Shown here piece after piece: positions 32,311-40,032 of a DNA stretch of 47,281 nucleotides. A model generated the notes under the pieces. It saw only the letters and a list, made by a program, of their open reading frames with translations, did not search any database and was not told the origin of the DNA. The stretch covers positions 1 through 47,281 of the forward strand of contig CANOKL010000031.1 in the NCBI GenBank assembly GCA_947566645.1. The letters run 5' to 3'. The translations under genes were made by a program, and so were the position numbers. The DNA comes from an uncultured Lachnospiraceae bacterium (GTDB lineage: Bacteria; Bacillota; Clostridia; Lachnospirales; Lachnospiraceae). Every line of letters begins with the position of its first letter. The stretch's first letter is position 1.

Positions 32311-34680
32311 CTAATATCCTGCCCCCAGCAGAGTTCCGATTATGCGGACCAGAAGAGCAGCTGCCCAGGCGATGGTACACTGCCAGAGTACAACGCAGAG
32401 TGCCCATTTTACCCCCAGCTCCCGTTTGATGGAAGCGATGGCCGCCACGCACGGGGTGTACAGGAGGCTGAAGACGAGCAGGGAGGCAGCAGAGAGGGAG
32501 GTCATGGAAGCTGTGATACCGCCTGTACTGCCAAATAGTACCTCTAGTACGGAGACAACGCTCTCCTTTGCCATAAAGCCGCTGATCAGTGAGGTGCAGA
32601 TACGCCAGTCTCCAAGTCCCAGGGGCTTAAAAAGGGGAACCAGAAGCCCGGATATTGAGGCCAGGATACTGTCATGGGAATCAGCCGCCATATTAAACTG
32701 GAAGTCAAAGCTCTGCAGGAACCATACGATGATGGTGGCAATAAGAATAACAGAGAAGGCTCTCTGCAGGAAGTCCTTGGCCTTTTCCCAAAGAAGCTGC
32801 ATTACGTTGCGGAGGCCTGGCATACGGTAATTGGGAAGTTCCATAACAAAAGGCACTGCTTCGCCTTTGAACAAGGTCTTTTTAAATAACAGGGCAGCCA
32901 GAATTCCGGTCAGAATGCCTAGTACATATAGTCCGGTCATGATCAGTCCTCCCTGGCGGGGAAAGAATGCATTGACAAAAAAGGCGTAGATCGGAAGCTT
33001 TGCCGTGCAGCTCATGAACGGGGTGAGCAGGATGGTCATCTTGCGGTCGCGTTCACTGGGCAGGGTGCGTGTGGACATGACTGCAGGTACGGTGCAGCCG
33101 AAGCCGATCAGCATGGGCACAATACTGCGTCCGGACAGTCCGATTTTCCGCAGCAGCTTGTCCATAAAGAAGGCAACGCGGGCGATATAGCCGCTGTCCT
33201 CTAAAAGTGAGAGGAAGAAGAACATGGTCACAATGACAGGCAGAAAGCTTAGTACACTGCCCACGCCTTCGAAGATTCCGTCAATAACCAGCCCGTGGAG
33301 TGCCGCGTTAACGTGAGTGGCAGTCATTGCACTGTCAGCCCAGTCTTTCAGCATCTCAATACCTGACGCAAGCAGATCCTGGAGATATGCCCCGATTACA
33401 TTAAAGGTCAGATAAAAAACCAGTCCCATAATACCGATAAATACGGGAATAGCAGTATATTTTCCAGTGAGGATCCGGTCCATATTCTGACTGCGGACAT
33501 GCTCACGGCTCTCGTGGGGCCTGATTACACACTGGTCACAGATTTTCTGTATGTAGGAGAAGCGCATGTCCGCCATAGCCGCACTGCGGTCCAGACCGCG
33601 TTCCTTTTCCATCTGAAGTACAATGTGCTCCAGCATCTCCTTTTCATTCTGCTCCAGCTGAAGCTGCTCTAAAATCAGAGGGTCTCCCTCAATAATTTTT
33701 CCGGCGGCAAAACGGACCGGAAGGCCTGCCTTAAGCGCATGGTCTTCGATCAGGTGGGTGACTGCATGCAGACACCGGTGGACTGCACCGCTGTTATCAT
33801 TCTGGTCGCAGAAATCCTGCCGCAGAGGCTTTTCCTGGTATTTTGCAATGTGGAGGGCATGTCTTGCCAGCTCGTCGATTCCCTGGTTTTTGACAGCTGA
33901 GATGGGGACTACCGGTACACCCAGCATGGCCTCCATAGAGTTTACATCCACAGAGCCGCCGTTTCCGTTCATCTCATCCATCATGTTAAGGGCCACTACC
34001 ACAGGAATGTTCATCTCCAGAAGCTGCATGGTGAGATAAAGATTCCGCTCAATGTTTGTGGCATCTATAATGTTAATAATTCCCTTCGGGGAATCCTTAA
34101 GTACGAAATCCCGGGATACCAGTTCTTCACTGGAATAGGGCGACATGGAATAGATGCCCGGCAGGTCTGTAATAGAGGTATCTGGATATCCGCGGATCTC
34201 TCCGTCCTTGCGGTCTACTGTGACACCGGGGAAATTTCCCACATGCTGCCTGGAGCCGGTCAGCTGATTGAACAGGGTAGTCTTGCCGCAGTTCTGGTTG
34301 CCTACCAGTGCGAAGGTCAGCTTTGTTCCTTCCGGCAGAGGGTCGCCGCTGCCCTTGGGATGAAACCTTCCTTCCTCTCCGAGACCGGGATGCAGTGTCT
34401 TCTTAGAGGGCTTCTTTTCCGGACGGATCTTTGCAGTGACCGGCTCGATCTCAATCTGCGCGGCATCGGCCAGTCTGAGAGTCAGCTCATAACCGTGGAT
34501 CCGGAGCTCAATGGGATCGCCCATGGGAGCAGGTTTTATGACTGTGACCTCCGCCCCTGGTATTACGCCCATGTCAAGAAAATGCTGACGCAGGGCGCCC
34601 TCTCCGCCTACGCTTTTCACAAGAGCGGTCTTTCCGATTTCAAGTTCTTTAAGTGTCATGCTCTTCTGTGTATAACTCAT
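32311..34680 (-). CDS. feoB: Ferrous iron transporter FeoB with fused FeoA domain
   Basis: 789 residues from ATG 34680 (AGGAGG 6 nt upstream; an ATG at 34704 lies before that site). An N-terminal FeoA/SH3-like domain (about 5-85: TLKELEIGKTALVKSV...LDMGVIPGAEVTVIK) leads into a G protein domain with G1 GNQNCGKTT (127-135), DLPG (172-175) and NMMDE, then the FeoB membrane domain with two gate repeats (FGCTVPAVMSTRTL, LTPFMSCTAKLPIYAFF). It imports Fe2+ across the cytoplasmic membrane. FeoA is usually a separate small gene; here it is part of FeoB. Monocistronic, next to a TetR gene. Confidence 0.96.
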   Translation of the reverse strand: MSYTQKSMTLKELEIGKTALVKSVGGEGALRQHFLDMGVIPGAEVTVIKPAPMGDPIELRIHGYELTLRLADAAQIEIEPVTAKIRPEKKPSKKTLHPGLGEEGRFHPKGSGDPLPEGTKLTFALVGNQNCGKTTLFNQLTGSRQHVGNFPGVTVDRKDGEIRGYPDTSITDLPGIYSMSPYSSEELVSRDFVLKDSPKGIINIIDATNIERNLYLTMQLLEMNIPVVVALNMMDEMNGNGGSVDVNSMEAMLGVPVVPISAVKNQGIDELARHALHIAKYQEKPLRQDFCDQNDNSGAVHRCLHAVTHLIEDHALKAGLPVRFAAGKIIEGDPLILEQLQLEQNEKEMLEHIVLQMEKERGLDRSAAMADMRFSYIQKICDQCVIRPHESREHVRSQNMDRILTGKYTAIPVFIGIMGLVFYLTFNVIGAYLQDLLASGIEMLKDWADSAMTATHVNAALHGLVIDGIFEGVGSVLSFLPVIVTMFFFLSLLEDSGYIARVAFFMDKLLRKIGLSGRSIVPMLIGFGCTVPAVMSTRTLPSERDRKMTILLTPFMSCTAKLPIYAFFVNAFFPRQGGLIMTGLYVLGILTGILAALLFKKTLFKGEAVPFVMELPNYRMPGLRNVMQLLWEKAKDFLQRAFSVILIATIIVWFLQSFDFQFNMAADSHDSILASISGLLVPLFKPLGLGDWRICTSLISGFMAKESVVSVLEVLFGSTGGITASMTSLSAASLLVFSLLYTPCVAAIASIKRELGVKWALCVVLWQCTIAWAAALLVRIIGTLLGAGY

Positions 34681-34710
34681 GTTCTGCCTCCTGTATATGT
34701 TCATGTAATC

Positions 34711-34739
34711 ATCCTATCACCCTGTATGAAAAAATACAA
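34711..34739 (-). promoter_or_regulatory. Likely feoB promoter
   Basis: On the minus strand TTGTAT (34739-34734), 17 bp, TAGGAT (34716-34711), about 30 bp before the feoB start. I saw no clear Fur or DtxR operator. Confidence 0.45.
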
Positions 34740-34770
34740 GTGCGAAGGTTCGAAATAGTAGCCCCGAATC

Positions 34771-34807
34771 GTTACTATGAGCGGACGGTTCGTCCGTGAA
34801 TAGTAAC
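34771..34807. repeat. Palindromic repeat family 2, best copy
   Basis: GTTACTAT-GAG-CGGACG-GTT-CGTCCG-TGA-ATAGTAAC: two nested arms, 8 and 6 bp, around a 3-nt loop. It lies in the divergent gap between feoB and spoVT. Degenerate relatives are at 5337 and 30243. Confidence 0.75.
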
Positions 34808-34913
34808 TCGATATATAAAGTTGCTTTTTAAGGTATAAAATTCCTTCATTTACAAATAATAGTATCATTGCAGTAACAGTGATATGAAAATATACAGATG
34901 GAGGAATTGTTAT

Positions 34914-35462
34914 ATGAAGGCCACAGGTATTGTAAGGAGAATAGATGATCTCGGGCGGGTGGTAATTCCCAAGGAAATCAGGAGAACCTTGCGCATAAGG
35001 GAAGGAGATCCCCTCGAGATTTTTACGGACAGGGAGGGAGAGATTATACTGAAAAAGTATTCTCCCATCGGGGAGTTGTCCGTATTTGCAAAGCAGTATG
35101 CAGAGAGTCTGTCCCAGACTATGGGCTGCCTGGTCTGTGTATGTGATATGGACCAGATCATTGCAGCAGCAGGAAATGGCAAGAAGGAGCTGCAGGAAAA
35201 GTACATCAGTAAGGCGCTTCTAAAGGAGCTGGAGAACCGGAACAGCATTCTTGCAGCAAAGGGAGATAAGAAATATGTGAAGATTATCAACGACCAGGAG
35301 GAGGACTATGAGTGTGAAGCCGTCACGCCGATTATCTGTGAGGGAGATGTGATCGGGGGAGTGATTTTCCTCACAAAAGAGGAGAAGAAAAAGTTTGGAA
35401 TTCCAGAGGAGAAGATGGCGTCCTGCGCGGCATCCTTTCTGGGAAGACAGATGGAGCAGTAA
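34914..35462 (+). CDS. spoVT: Stage V sporulation protein T (AbrB-type regulator)
   Basis: 182 residues from ATG 34914, the family start (MKATGIVRRIDDLGRVVIPKEIRRTLRIREGDPLEIF), with GGAGG about 9 nt upstream. The N-terminal SpoVT-AbrB swapped-hairpin DNA-binding domain (1-50) is joined to a C-terminal GAF-like sensor domain (about 55-180: VCDMDQIIAAAG, CEAVTPIICEGDVIGGVIFL). In Bacillus it is made under SigG in the forespore and adjusts SigG-dependent genes; sigG is in this window at 21997. I could not place a SigG promoter with confidence. Confidence 0.95.
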   Translation: MKATGIVRRIDDLGRVVIPKEIRRTLRIREGDPLEIFTDREGEIILKKYSPIGELSVFAKQYAESLSQTMGCLVCVCDMDQIIAAAGNGKKELQEKYISKALLKELENRNSILAAKGDKKYVKIINDQEEDYECEAVTPIICEGDVIGGVIFLTKEEKKKFGIPEEKMASCAASFLGRQMEQ

Positions 35463-35554
35463 AGGGAGGCAATTCTAGTCCTGTATTAGTCATAAAAAGT
35501 TCTCTCCTGTCATACCTTGTGATAGAGGATTCTGACAGACAAGGGAGGGATGGG

Positions 35555-35929
35555 ATGGAACGCAAAATCCAGAAGGATTCAAAGGTGATGTGGATACTAA
35601 AGGCACTCTTAGTATCTTATATTATTACAGGAATTCTGCTCCTTATACTGACATTTCTCATGTATAAGATCGAGCTGAATGAAAAAGCGGTGGCAGCGGC
35701 TATTATTGCGGTATATCTTGTATCTACGCTGATCGGTGGGATTATTATTGGAAAGCTTGCCCGGATCAAGAGGTATCTGTGGGGGATGGGGCTGGGAGTT
35801 CTTTATTTCGGTCTTTTGCTTCTGGTTACACTGGGCGTATACCGCACGCTGAACGGGGATGCAGCGAATCTCCTCACCACATTCATTCTGTGCGCAGGCG
35901 GCGGCATGGCCGGCGGAATGTTATCGTAA
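35555..35929 (+). CDS. TIGR04086 family membrane protein
   Basis: 124 residues from ATG 35555 (AGGGAGG 6 nt upstream). After a basic start (MERKIQKDSKVMW) there are four predicted TM helices: LLVSYIITGILLLILTFLMY, AAAIIAVYLVSTLIGGIIIG, GMGLGVLYFGLLLLVTLGVY and LLTTFILCAGGGMAGGML. This matches the small four-helix TIGR04086 proteins found in Clostridia, of unknown function, and they often sit just upstream of the SCIFF gene, as here. Confidence 0.85.
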   Translation: MERKIQKDSKVMWILKALLVSYIITGILLLILTFLMYKIELNEKAVAAAIIAVYLVSTLIGGIIIGKLARIKRYLWGMGLGVLYFGLLLLVTLGVYRTLNGDAANLLTTFILCAGGGMAGGMLS

Positions 35930-35990
35930 CAGTCCGTAAGAACGCATCAATTGTGCCAGGAGCGAATCCTAATTTTGTAGAAAAAAAGGA

Positions 35991-36019
35991 TTGCGCAACC
36001 AATGAGAAAATGATATAAT
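35991..36019 (+). promoter_or_regulatory. Promoter of the SCIFF locus
   Basis: TTGCGC, exactly 17 bp, TATAAT. Predicted transcription start near 36026, so the flanked palindrome at 36030-36074 would be at the very 5' end of the mRNA. Confidence 0.6.
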
Positions 36020-36029
36020 AACGAAAGTT

Positions 36030-36074
36030 GAGTGTGAGTAACCGTTCAGCAGGCCTGAACGGTTACGAGTGTGA
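36030..36074. repeat. 29-bp palindrome flanked by 8-bp direct repeats in the scfA leader
   Basis: GAGTGTGA (36030-36037), then GTAACCGTTCAG-CAGGC-CTGAACGGTTAC (36038-36066, 12-bp perfect stem), then GAGTGTGA again (36067-36074). The direct repeats abut the palindrome exactly, as a target-site duplication would. In the transcript it would form a 5' hairpin ending about 14 nt before the ribosome binding site. Confidence 0.85.
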
Positions 36075-36096
36075 AAGGTAAGGAGGAGATGTTGTC

Positions 36097-36240
36097 ATGA
36101 AGCATGTAAAGACATTAAATACGCAGACTCTTAATAACACCGTTAAGAAAAGCGGATGCGGCGAGTGCCAGACATCCTGCCAGTCAGCATGTAAGACATC
36201 CTGTACAGTAGGAAACCAGACATGTGAGCAAAAAAGATAA
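36097..36240 (+). CDS. scfA: SCIFF ranthipeptide precursor (six cysteines in forty-five)
   Basis: 47 residues; too short for many gene callers but unmistakable. A leader MKHVKTLNTQTLNNTVKKSG is followed by a core with six cysteines at 21, 24, 28, 32, 36 and 43 (CGECQTSC, ACKTSC, QTCEQKR). SCIFF peptides are nearly universal in Clostridia. The radical SAM maturase ScfB (next gene) links Cys sulfur to a side-chain carbon of a partner residue, often Thr. The mature peptide's role is unsettled; signalling roles have been proposed for ranthipeptides. AAGGAGG lies 10 nt upstream. A hairpin after the stop probably makes more precursor than maturase mRNA. Confidence 0.97.
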   Translation: MKHVKTLNTQTLNNTVKKSGCGECQTSCQSACKTSCTVGNQTCEQKR

Positions 36241-36262
36241 TCGGGATTATATGAGAATACTT

Positions 36263-36295
36263 GAGAGACAGCGGTCTTAAAGGCCGCTGTTTCTC
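36263..36295 (+). terminator. Attenuating hairpin between scfA and scfB
   Basis: GAGAGACAGCGG (36263-36274), 9-nt loop, CCGCTGTTTCTC (36284-36295), with an internal mismatch and no long T tract. It sits 3 nt before the scfB ribosome binding site, so it fits partial read-through or mRNA stabilisation rather than a full stop. Confidence 0.5.
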
Positions 36296-36310
36296 GTAGG
36301 AGGAACAGAA

Positions 36311-37732
36311 GTGATTCACCAGTATAAGAATAACGGATACAATATTGTCCTGGATGTAAACAGCGGTTCTGTTCATGTGATGGATGATTTGTGCTATGAT
36401 GTGACAGAAGTTCTGGACAGACAGTATGGGGAGCTTGCTTCAGAGTCTCTTTCTTCCCCGGAGATATCCGGGATACTGGAAAGGGAGCTTGGGAGTACAT
36501 ATAAAAAGGAAGAGCTTGAAGAAGCGCTTCTGGAGATTGCGGAGCTTGTGAAGGCAGGGCAGCTGTTTACGAAGGATGCCTTTGCCGGTATGGTTCAGAT
36601 GGTGAAGGAGCACAAGACCGTGGTTAAGGCGTTATGCCTTCACATTGCCCATGATTGTAATCTGGCCTGTAAGTACTGCTTTGCAGAGGAGGGCGAGTAC
36701 CATGGGAGAAGGGCTCTCATGAGTTATGAGGTGGGCAGGAAGGCTCTTGATTTCCTAATTGCGAATTCAGGAAACCGGCACAATCTTGAGGTGGATTTTT
36801 TCGGCGGGGAGCCGCTGATGAACTGGCAGGTTGTAAAGGATCTGGTAGCATATGGAAGGGCGCAGGAGAAGCTATATAATAAGCGTTTCCGTTTTACGGT
36901 GACGACCAATGGAGTCCTTCTGAATGACGAGATTCAGGAATTTATCAATCAGGAGATGGATAATGTCGTTTTAAGCCTTGATGGGAGAAAAGAGATCAAT
37001 GACAGGATGCGGCCATTTCGGAACGGAAAGGGCAGCTATGACCTGATTGTCCCGAAGTTTCAGAAGCTTGCCGAAAGCCGGAACCAGCAAAAGTACTATA
37101 TCCGTGGTACATTTACAAGGGAGAACCTGGATTTTGCGGAGGATATTCTGCACTTTGCAGATCTTGGCTTTCAGCAGATGTCCATGGAACCTGTGGTTGG
37201 TGATGAGAGCGACCCGTATGCAATCCGCAGAGAAGATCTGCCGGCGATCATGAAAGAGTATGACCGTCTGGCGAAGATCATGGTGGAGAGGGAAAAATCC
37301 GGAAAGGGTTTTCAGTTTTTTCATTTTATGATAGACTTAGACGGCGGGCCGTGCGTGGTGAAGCGTTTGTCTGGCTGCGGTTCGGGAACCGAGTATCTGG
37401 CTGTGACGCCATGGGGAGATCTGTATCCCTGCCACCAGTTTGTCGGTCAGGAGGAATTCCTGATGGGAAATGTGGATGACGGCATTGTAAAGCCGGAGAT
37501 TGCGGATGAATTCCGGAGTTTAAGTGTATATAGTAAAGAAAGCTGTAAGAATTGCTTCGCAAAATTTTACTGCAGCGGCGGTTGTATGGCGAATTCCTAT
37601 CATTTCCATGGAACGCTTCAGGATACTTATGAGACCGGATGTGAGATGGAACGGAAACGTGTGGAATGTGCTATTATGATAAAAGCAGCATTAGCTGAAC
37701 AGGGAAAGGAAGTTTACCATGAAGAAAAGTAA
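36311..37732 (+). CDS. scfB: SCIFF maturase, radical SAM/SPASM thioether synthase
   Basis: 473 residues from GTG 36311 (AGGAGG 7 nt upstream). N-terminal RiPP-recognition-like region (about 1-100), then radical SAM core with C116-NLA-C120-KY-C123 binding the SAM [4Fe-4S] cluster and FFGGEPLMNW. The C-terminal SPASM/twitch region has further cysteines: CVVKRLSGCGSGTEY, GDLYPCHQF, CKNCFAKFYCSGGC and a late CEMERKRVEC. It forms thioether crosslinks in the ScfA peptide encoded immediately upstream. Its 3' end overlaps secDF by 14 bp, implying translational coupling. Confidence 0.97.
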   Translation: MIHQYKNNGYNIVLDVNSGSVHVMDDLCYDVTEVLDRQYGELASESLSSPEISGILERELGSTYKKEELEEALLEIAELVKAGQLFTKDAFAGMVQMVKEHKTVVKALCLHIAHDCNLACKYCFAEEGEYHGRRALMSYEVGRKALDFLIANSGNRHNLEVDFFGGEPLMNWQVVKDLVAYGRAQEKLYNKRFRFTVTTNGVLLNDEIQEFINQEMDNVVLSLDGRKEINDRMRPFRNGKGSYDLIVPKFQKLAESRNQQKYYIRGTFTRENLDFAEDILHFADLGFQQMSMEPVVGDESDPYAIRREDLPAIMKEYDRLAKIMVEREKSGKGFQFFHFMIDLDGGPCVVKRLSGCGSGTEYLAVTPWGDLYPCHQFVGQEEFLMGNVDDGIVKPEIADEFRSLSVYSKESCKNCFAKFYCSGGCMANSYHFHGTLQDTYETGCEMERKRVECAIMIKAALAEQGKEVYHEEK

Positions 37733-39971
37733 AGGCATACTTAGTCTTGTTGTAACGGCGGCGGTGATCGCACTGCTTGCATTTACAACAACGGCTGGAT
37801 TCGGAAAGGGTCATATCGGATCAGCCAGAAACATCAAATTAGGACTTGACCTTGCAGGCGGTGTCAGCATTACCTATCAGGTCAAGGATGATAATCCGTC
37901 GGAGAAGGACATGCAGGATACGATCTACAAGCTCCAGAAGCGTGTAGAACAGTACAGTACAGAGTCAAGCGTCTACCAGGAGGGCGATGACCGGATCAAT
38001 ATTGAGATTCCGGGCGTATCCAATGCCAATGAGATCCTGGATGAGCTGGGACAGCCAGGTTCCCTTTATTTTATTAAACATAAGGGAAGTGACGGGACGG
38101 ATAATTACACACAGGTGAATTCTACCGGTGATGCTGCCCAGGACTTTCAGCTGAACAAGACGATTGAGGAGCTGGAGTCTGACGGATCTATCGTCATTAC
38201 CGGAACGGATGTGAAGGGTGCGCAGGCAGAGACAACGGAGGATCCGGTCACAAAGCAGAGAGAGAACATTGTTTCTCTGACACTTACAGACGAAGGAACG
38301 GATAAGTTTGCAGAAGCAACCAGGGAAGCTGCTCCGACCAAGGACAGTATCGGTATCTATTATGACGGTGCTTTTGTCAGCGTTCCGAATGTTCAGAATG
38401 TAATTGAGAACGGACAGGCACAGATTACGGGAAATAATTCCTTTGAAGAAGCCGATAATCTGGCATCTACGATCCGTATCGGCGGTCTGAAACTGGAGCT
38501 CACAGAACTCCGGTCCAACGTAGTCGGAGCACAGCTCGGAGAACAGGCTATCAGCACAAGCCTGAAGGCAGGAGCGATCGGTCTTGTGATTGTGTTCCTG
38601 TTTATGATATTTGCATACCTCCTCCCAGGACTTGCGTCAAGTATTGCACTGATCGTGTATACAGGACTTGTACTGGTGATTCTGAATGCATTTGAGGTAA
38701 CACTGACTCTCCCTGGTATTGCAGGTATTATCCTTGGTATCGGTATGGCGGTGGATGCGAATGTCATTATCTTTGCCCGTGTGAAAGAAGAGATGGCACG
38801 TGGAAAGAGCGTGAGAAATTCCTTAAAGACAGGCTTTCAGAAGGCATTGTCTGCAATTGTAGATGGTAATATTACAACCCTGATCGCGGCGCTGGTGCTG
38901 TGGTTCATGGGTTCGGGAACAGTAAAAGGATTTGCACAGACACTGGGAATCGGTATTGTAGTTTCCATGTTTACGGCACTTGTGGTCACACGTCTGATTA
39001 TATTTGCATTCTATGCAGTAGGGCTTCGGAGTGAGAAGCTGTATTACAGAAAAGGAAAAGAGCACGGCGTGATTCCGTTCCTTTCCAAAAAGAAGATCTT
39101 TTTTGCAGCGTCACTCCTTGTGATTGCAATCGGCTTTGTATTTATCGGAGTCAATTCGGCAGGCGGAAAGGGTGCTTTTGCATACAGCCTTGAGTTTGAG
39201 GGCGGTACAGCTACTAATGTAACCTTTAACGAGGATTACTCCATTGAGGAGATTGATGAGAAGATTGTGCCAATCGTTGAAAAAGTGACAGGTGATGCGA
39301 ATGTGCAGACACAGAAGGTTGCCGGGACGAACCAGGTAATCATTAAGACTGTGACCCTGGCATTAGACAAGAGAGAGGCTCTGAATCAGGCAATGGTGGA
39401 TAATTTCAAGGTAGACCAGGAAAAGATCACTGCAGAGAATATCAGCTCCACCGTAAGCGGGGAGATGAGACGGGATGCAGTTGTGGCGGTTATTGTTGCG
39501 ACGATCTTTATGCTCCTTTATATCTGGTTCCGGTTTAAGGATATCCGGTTTGCAACGAGCGCGGTTACAGCGCTTTTGCATGACGTGCTGGTAGTTCTTG
39601 CCTTCTATGCAGTGGCAAGAATCTCAGTAGGTAATACCTTCATCGCATGTATGCTGACCATTGTGGGTTACTCCATCAATGCGACCATCGTCATCTTTGA
39701 CCGTATCCGTGAGGAACTCCATTACGCATCAAAGAAGACGGATCTTGAAGAACTGGTGAATAAGAGTATTACCCAGACACTGACAAGAAGTATCTATACT
39801 TCTCTTACGACCTTTATTATGGTGGCGGTAATCTTCATCATGGGAGTAAGCTCTATCAGGGAATTTGCCCTTCCGCTTATGGCGGGTATCATATGCGGTG
39901 CGTACTCATCCGTATGTATTACCGGAGCCCTGTGGTATGTTATGAAGAAAAAGTTTGTAAAAGCAGCGTAA
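37719..39971 (+). CDS. secDF: Fused protein translocase subunit SecDF
   Basis: 750 residues: a SecD half (about 1-450) with GLDLAGGVSITYQV, the periplasmic-type P1 domain, the export motif GMAVDANVIIFARVKEE, and a SecF half (about 460-750) with SLEFEGGTATNVTF, GYSINATIVIFDRIREEL and SLTTFIMVAVIFIMGVSSIREFALPLMAGI. It uses the proton or sodium gradient to pull secreted proteins through SecYEG. In many bacteria secD and secF are separate; fusion is common in Firmicutes. Translation starts inside the end of scfB, ATG after GAAAGGAAG. Repeat copy D follows its stop at once. Confidence 0.96.
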   Translation: MKKSKGILSLVVTAAVIALLAFTTTAGFGKGHIGSARNIKLGLDLAGGVSITYQVKDDNPSEKDMQDTIYKLQKRVEQYSTESSVYQEGDDRINIEIPGVSNANEILDELGQPGSLYFIKHKGSDGTDNYTQVNSTGDAAQDFQLNKTIEELESDGSIVITGTDVKGAQAETTEDPVTKQRENIVSLTLTDEGTDKFAEATREAAPTKDSIGIYYDGAFVSVPNVQNVIENGQAQITGNNSFEEADNLASTIRIGGLKLELTELRSNVVGAQLGEQAISTSLKAGAIGLVIVFLFMIFAYLLPGLASSIALIVYTGLVLVILNAFEVTLTLPGIAGIILGIGMAVDANVIIFARVKEEMARGKSVRNSLKTGFQKALSAIVDGNITTLIAALVLWFMGSGTVKGFAQTLGIGIVVSMFTALVVTRLIIFAFYAVGLRSEKLYYRKGKEHGVIPFLSKKKIFFAASLLVIAIGFVFIGVNSAGGKGAFAYSLEFEGGTATNVTFNEDYSIEEIDEKIVPIVEKVTGDANVQTQKVAGTNQVIIKTVTLALDKREALNQAMVDNFKVDQEKITAENISSTVSGEMRRDAVVAVIVATIFMLLYIWFRFKDIRFATSAVTALLHDVLVVLAFYAVARISVGNTFIACMLTIVGYSINATIVIFDRIREELHYASKKTDLEELVNKSITQTLTRSIYTSLTTFIMVAVIFIMGVSSIREFALPLMAGIICGAYSSVCITGALWYVMKKKFVKAA

Positions 39972-39972
39972 G

Positions 39973-40016
39973 AAGTTGGGGACGGGGCATTTTTAAAAAT
40001 GCCCCGTCCCCAACTT
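39973..40016. repeat. Palindromic element family 1, copy D (44-bp perfect palindrome)
   Basis: Half-site AAGTTGGGGACGGGGCATTTTT, self-complementary over 44 bp (arms described in two pieces: AAGTTGGGGACG and GGGCATTTTT). It starts 1 bp after the secDF stop and ends just before the recJ ribosome binding site, filling the intergenic space. Confidence 0.95.
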
Positions 40017-40032
40017 ACATTTGGAGGATGTT

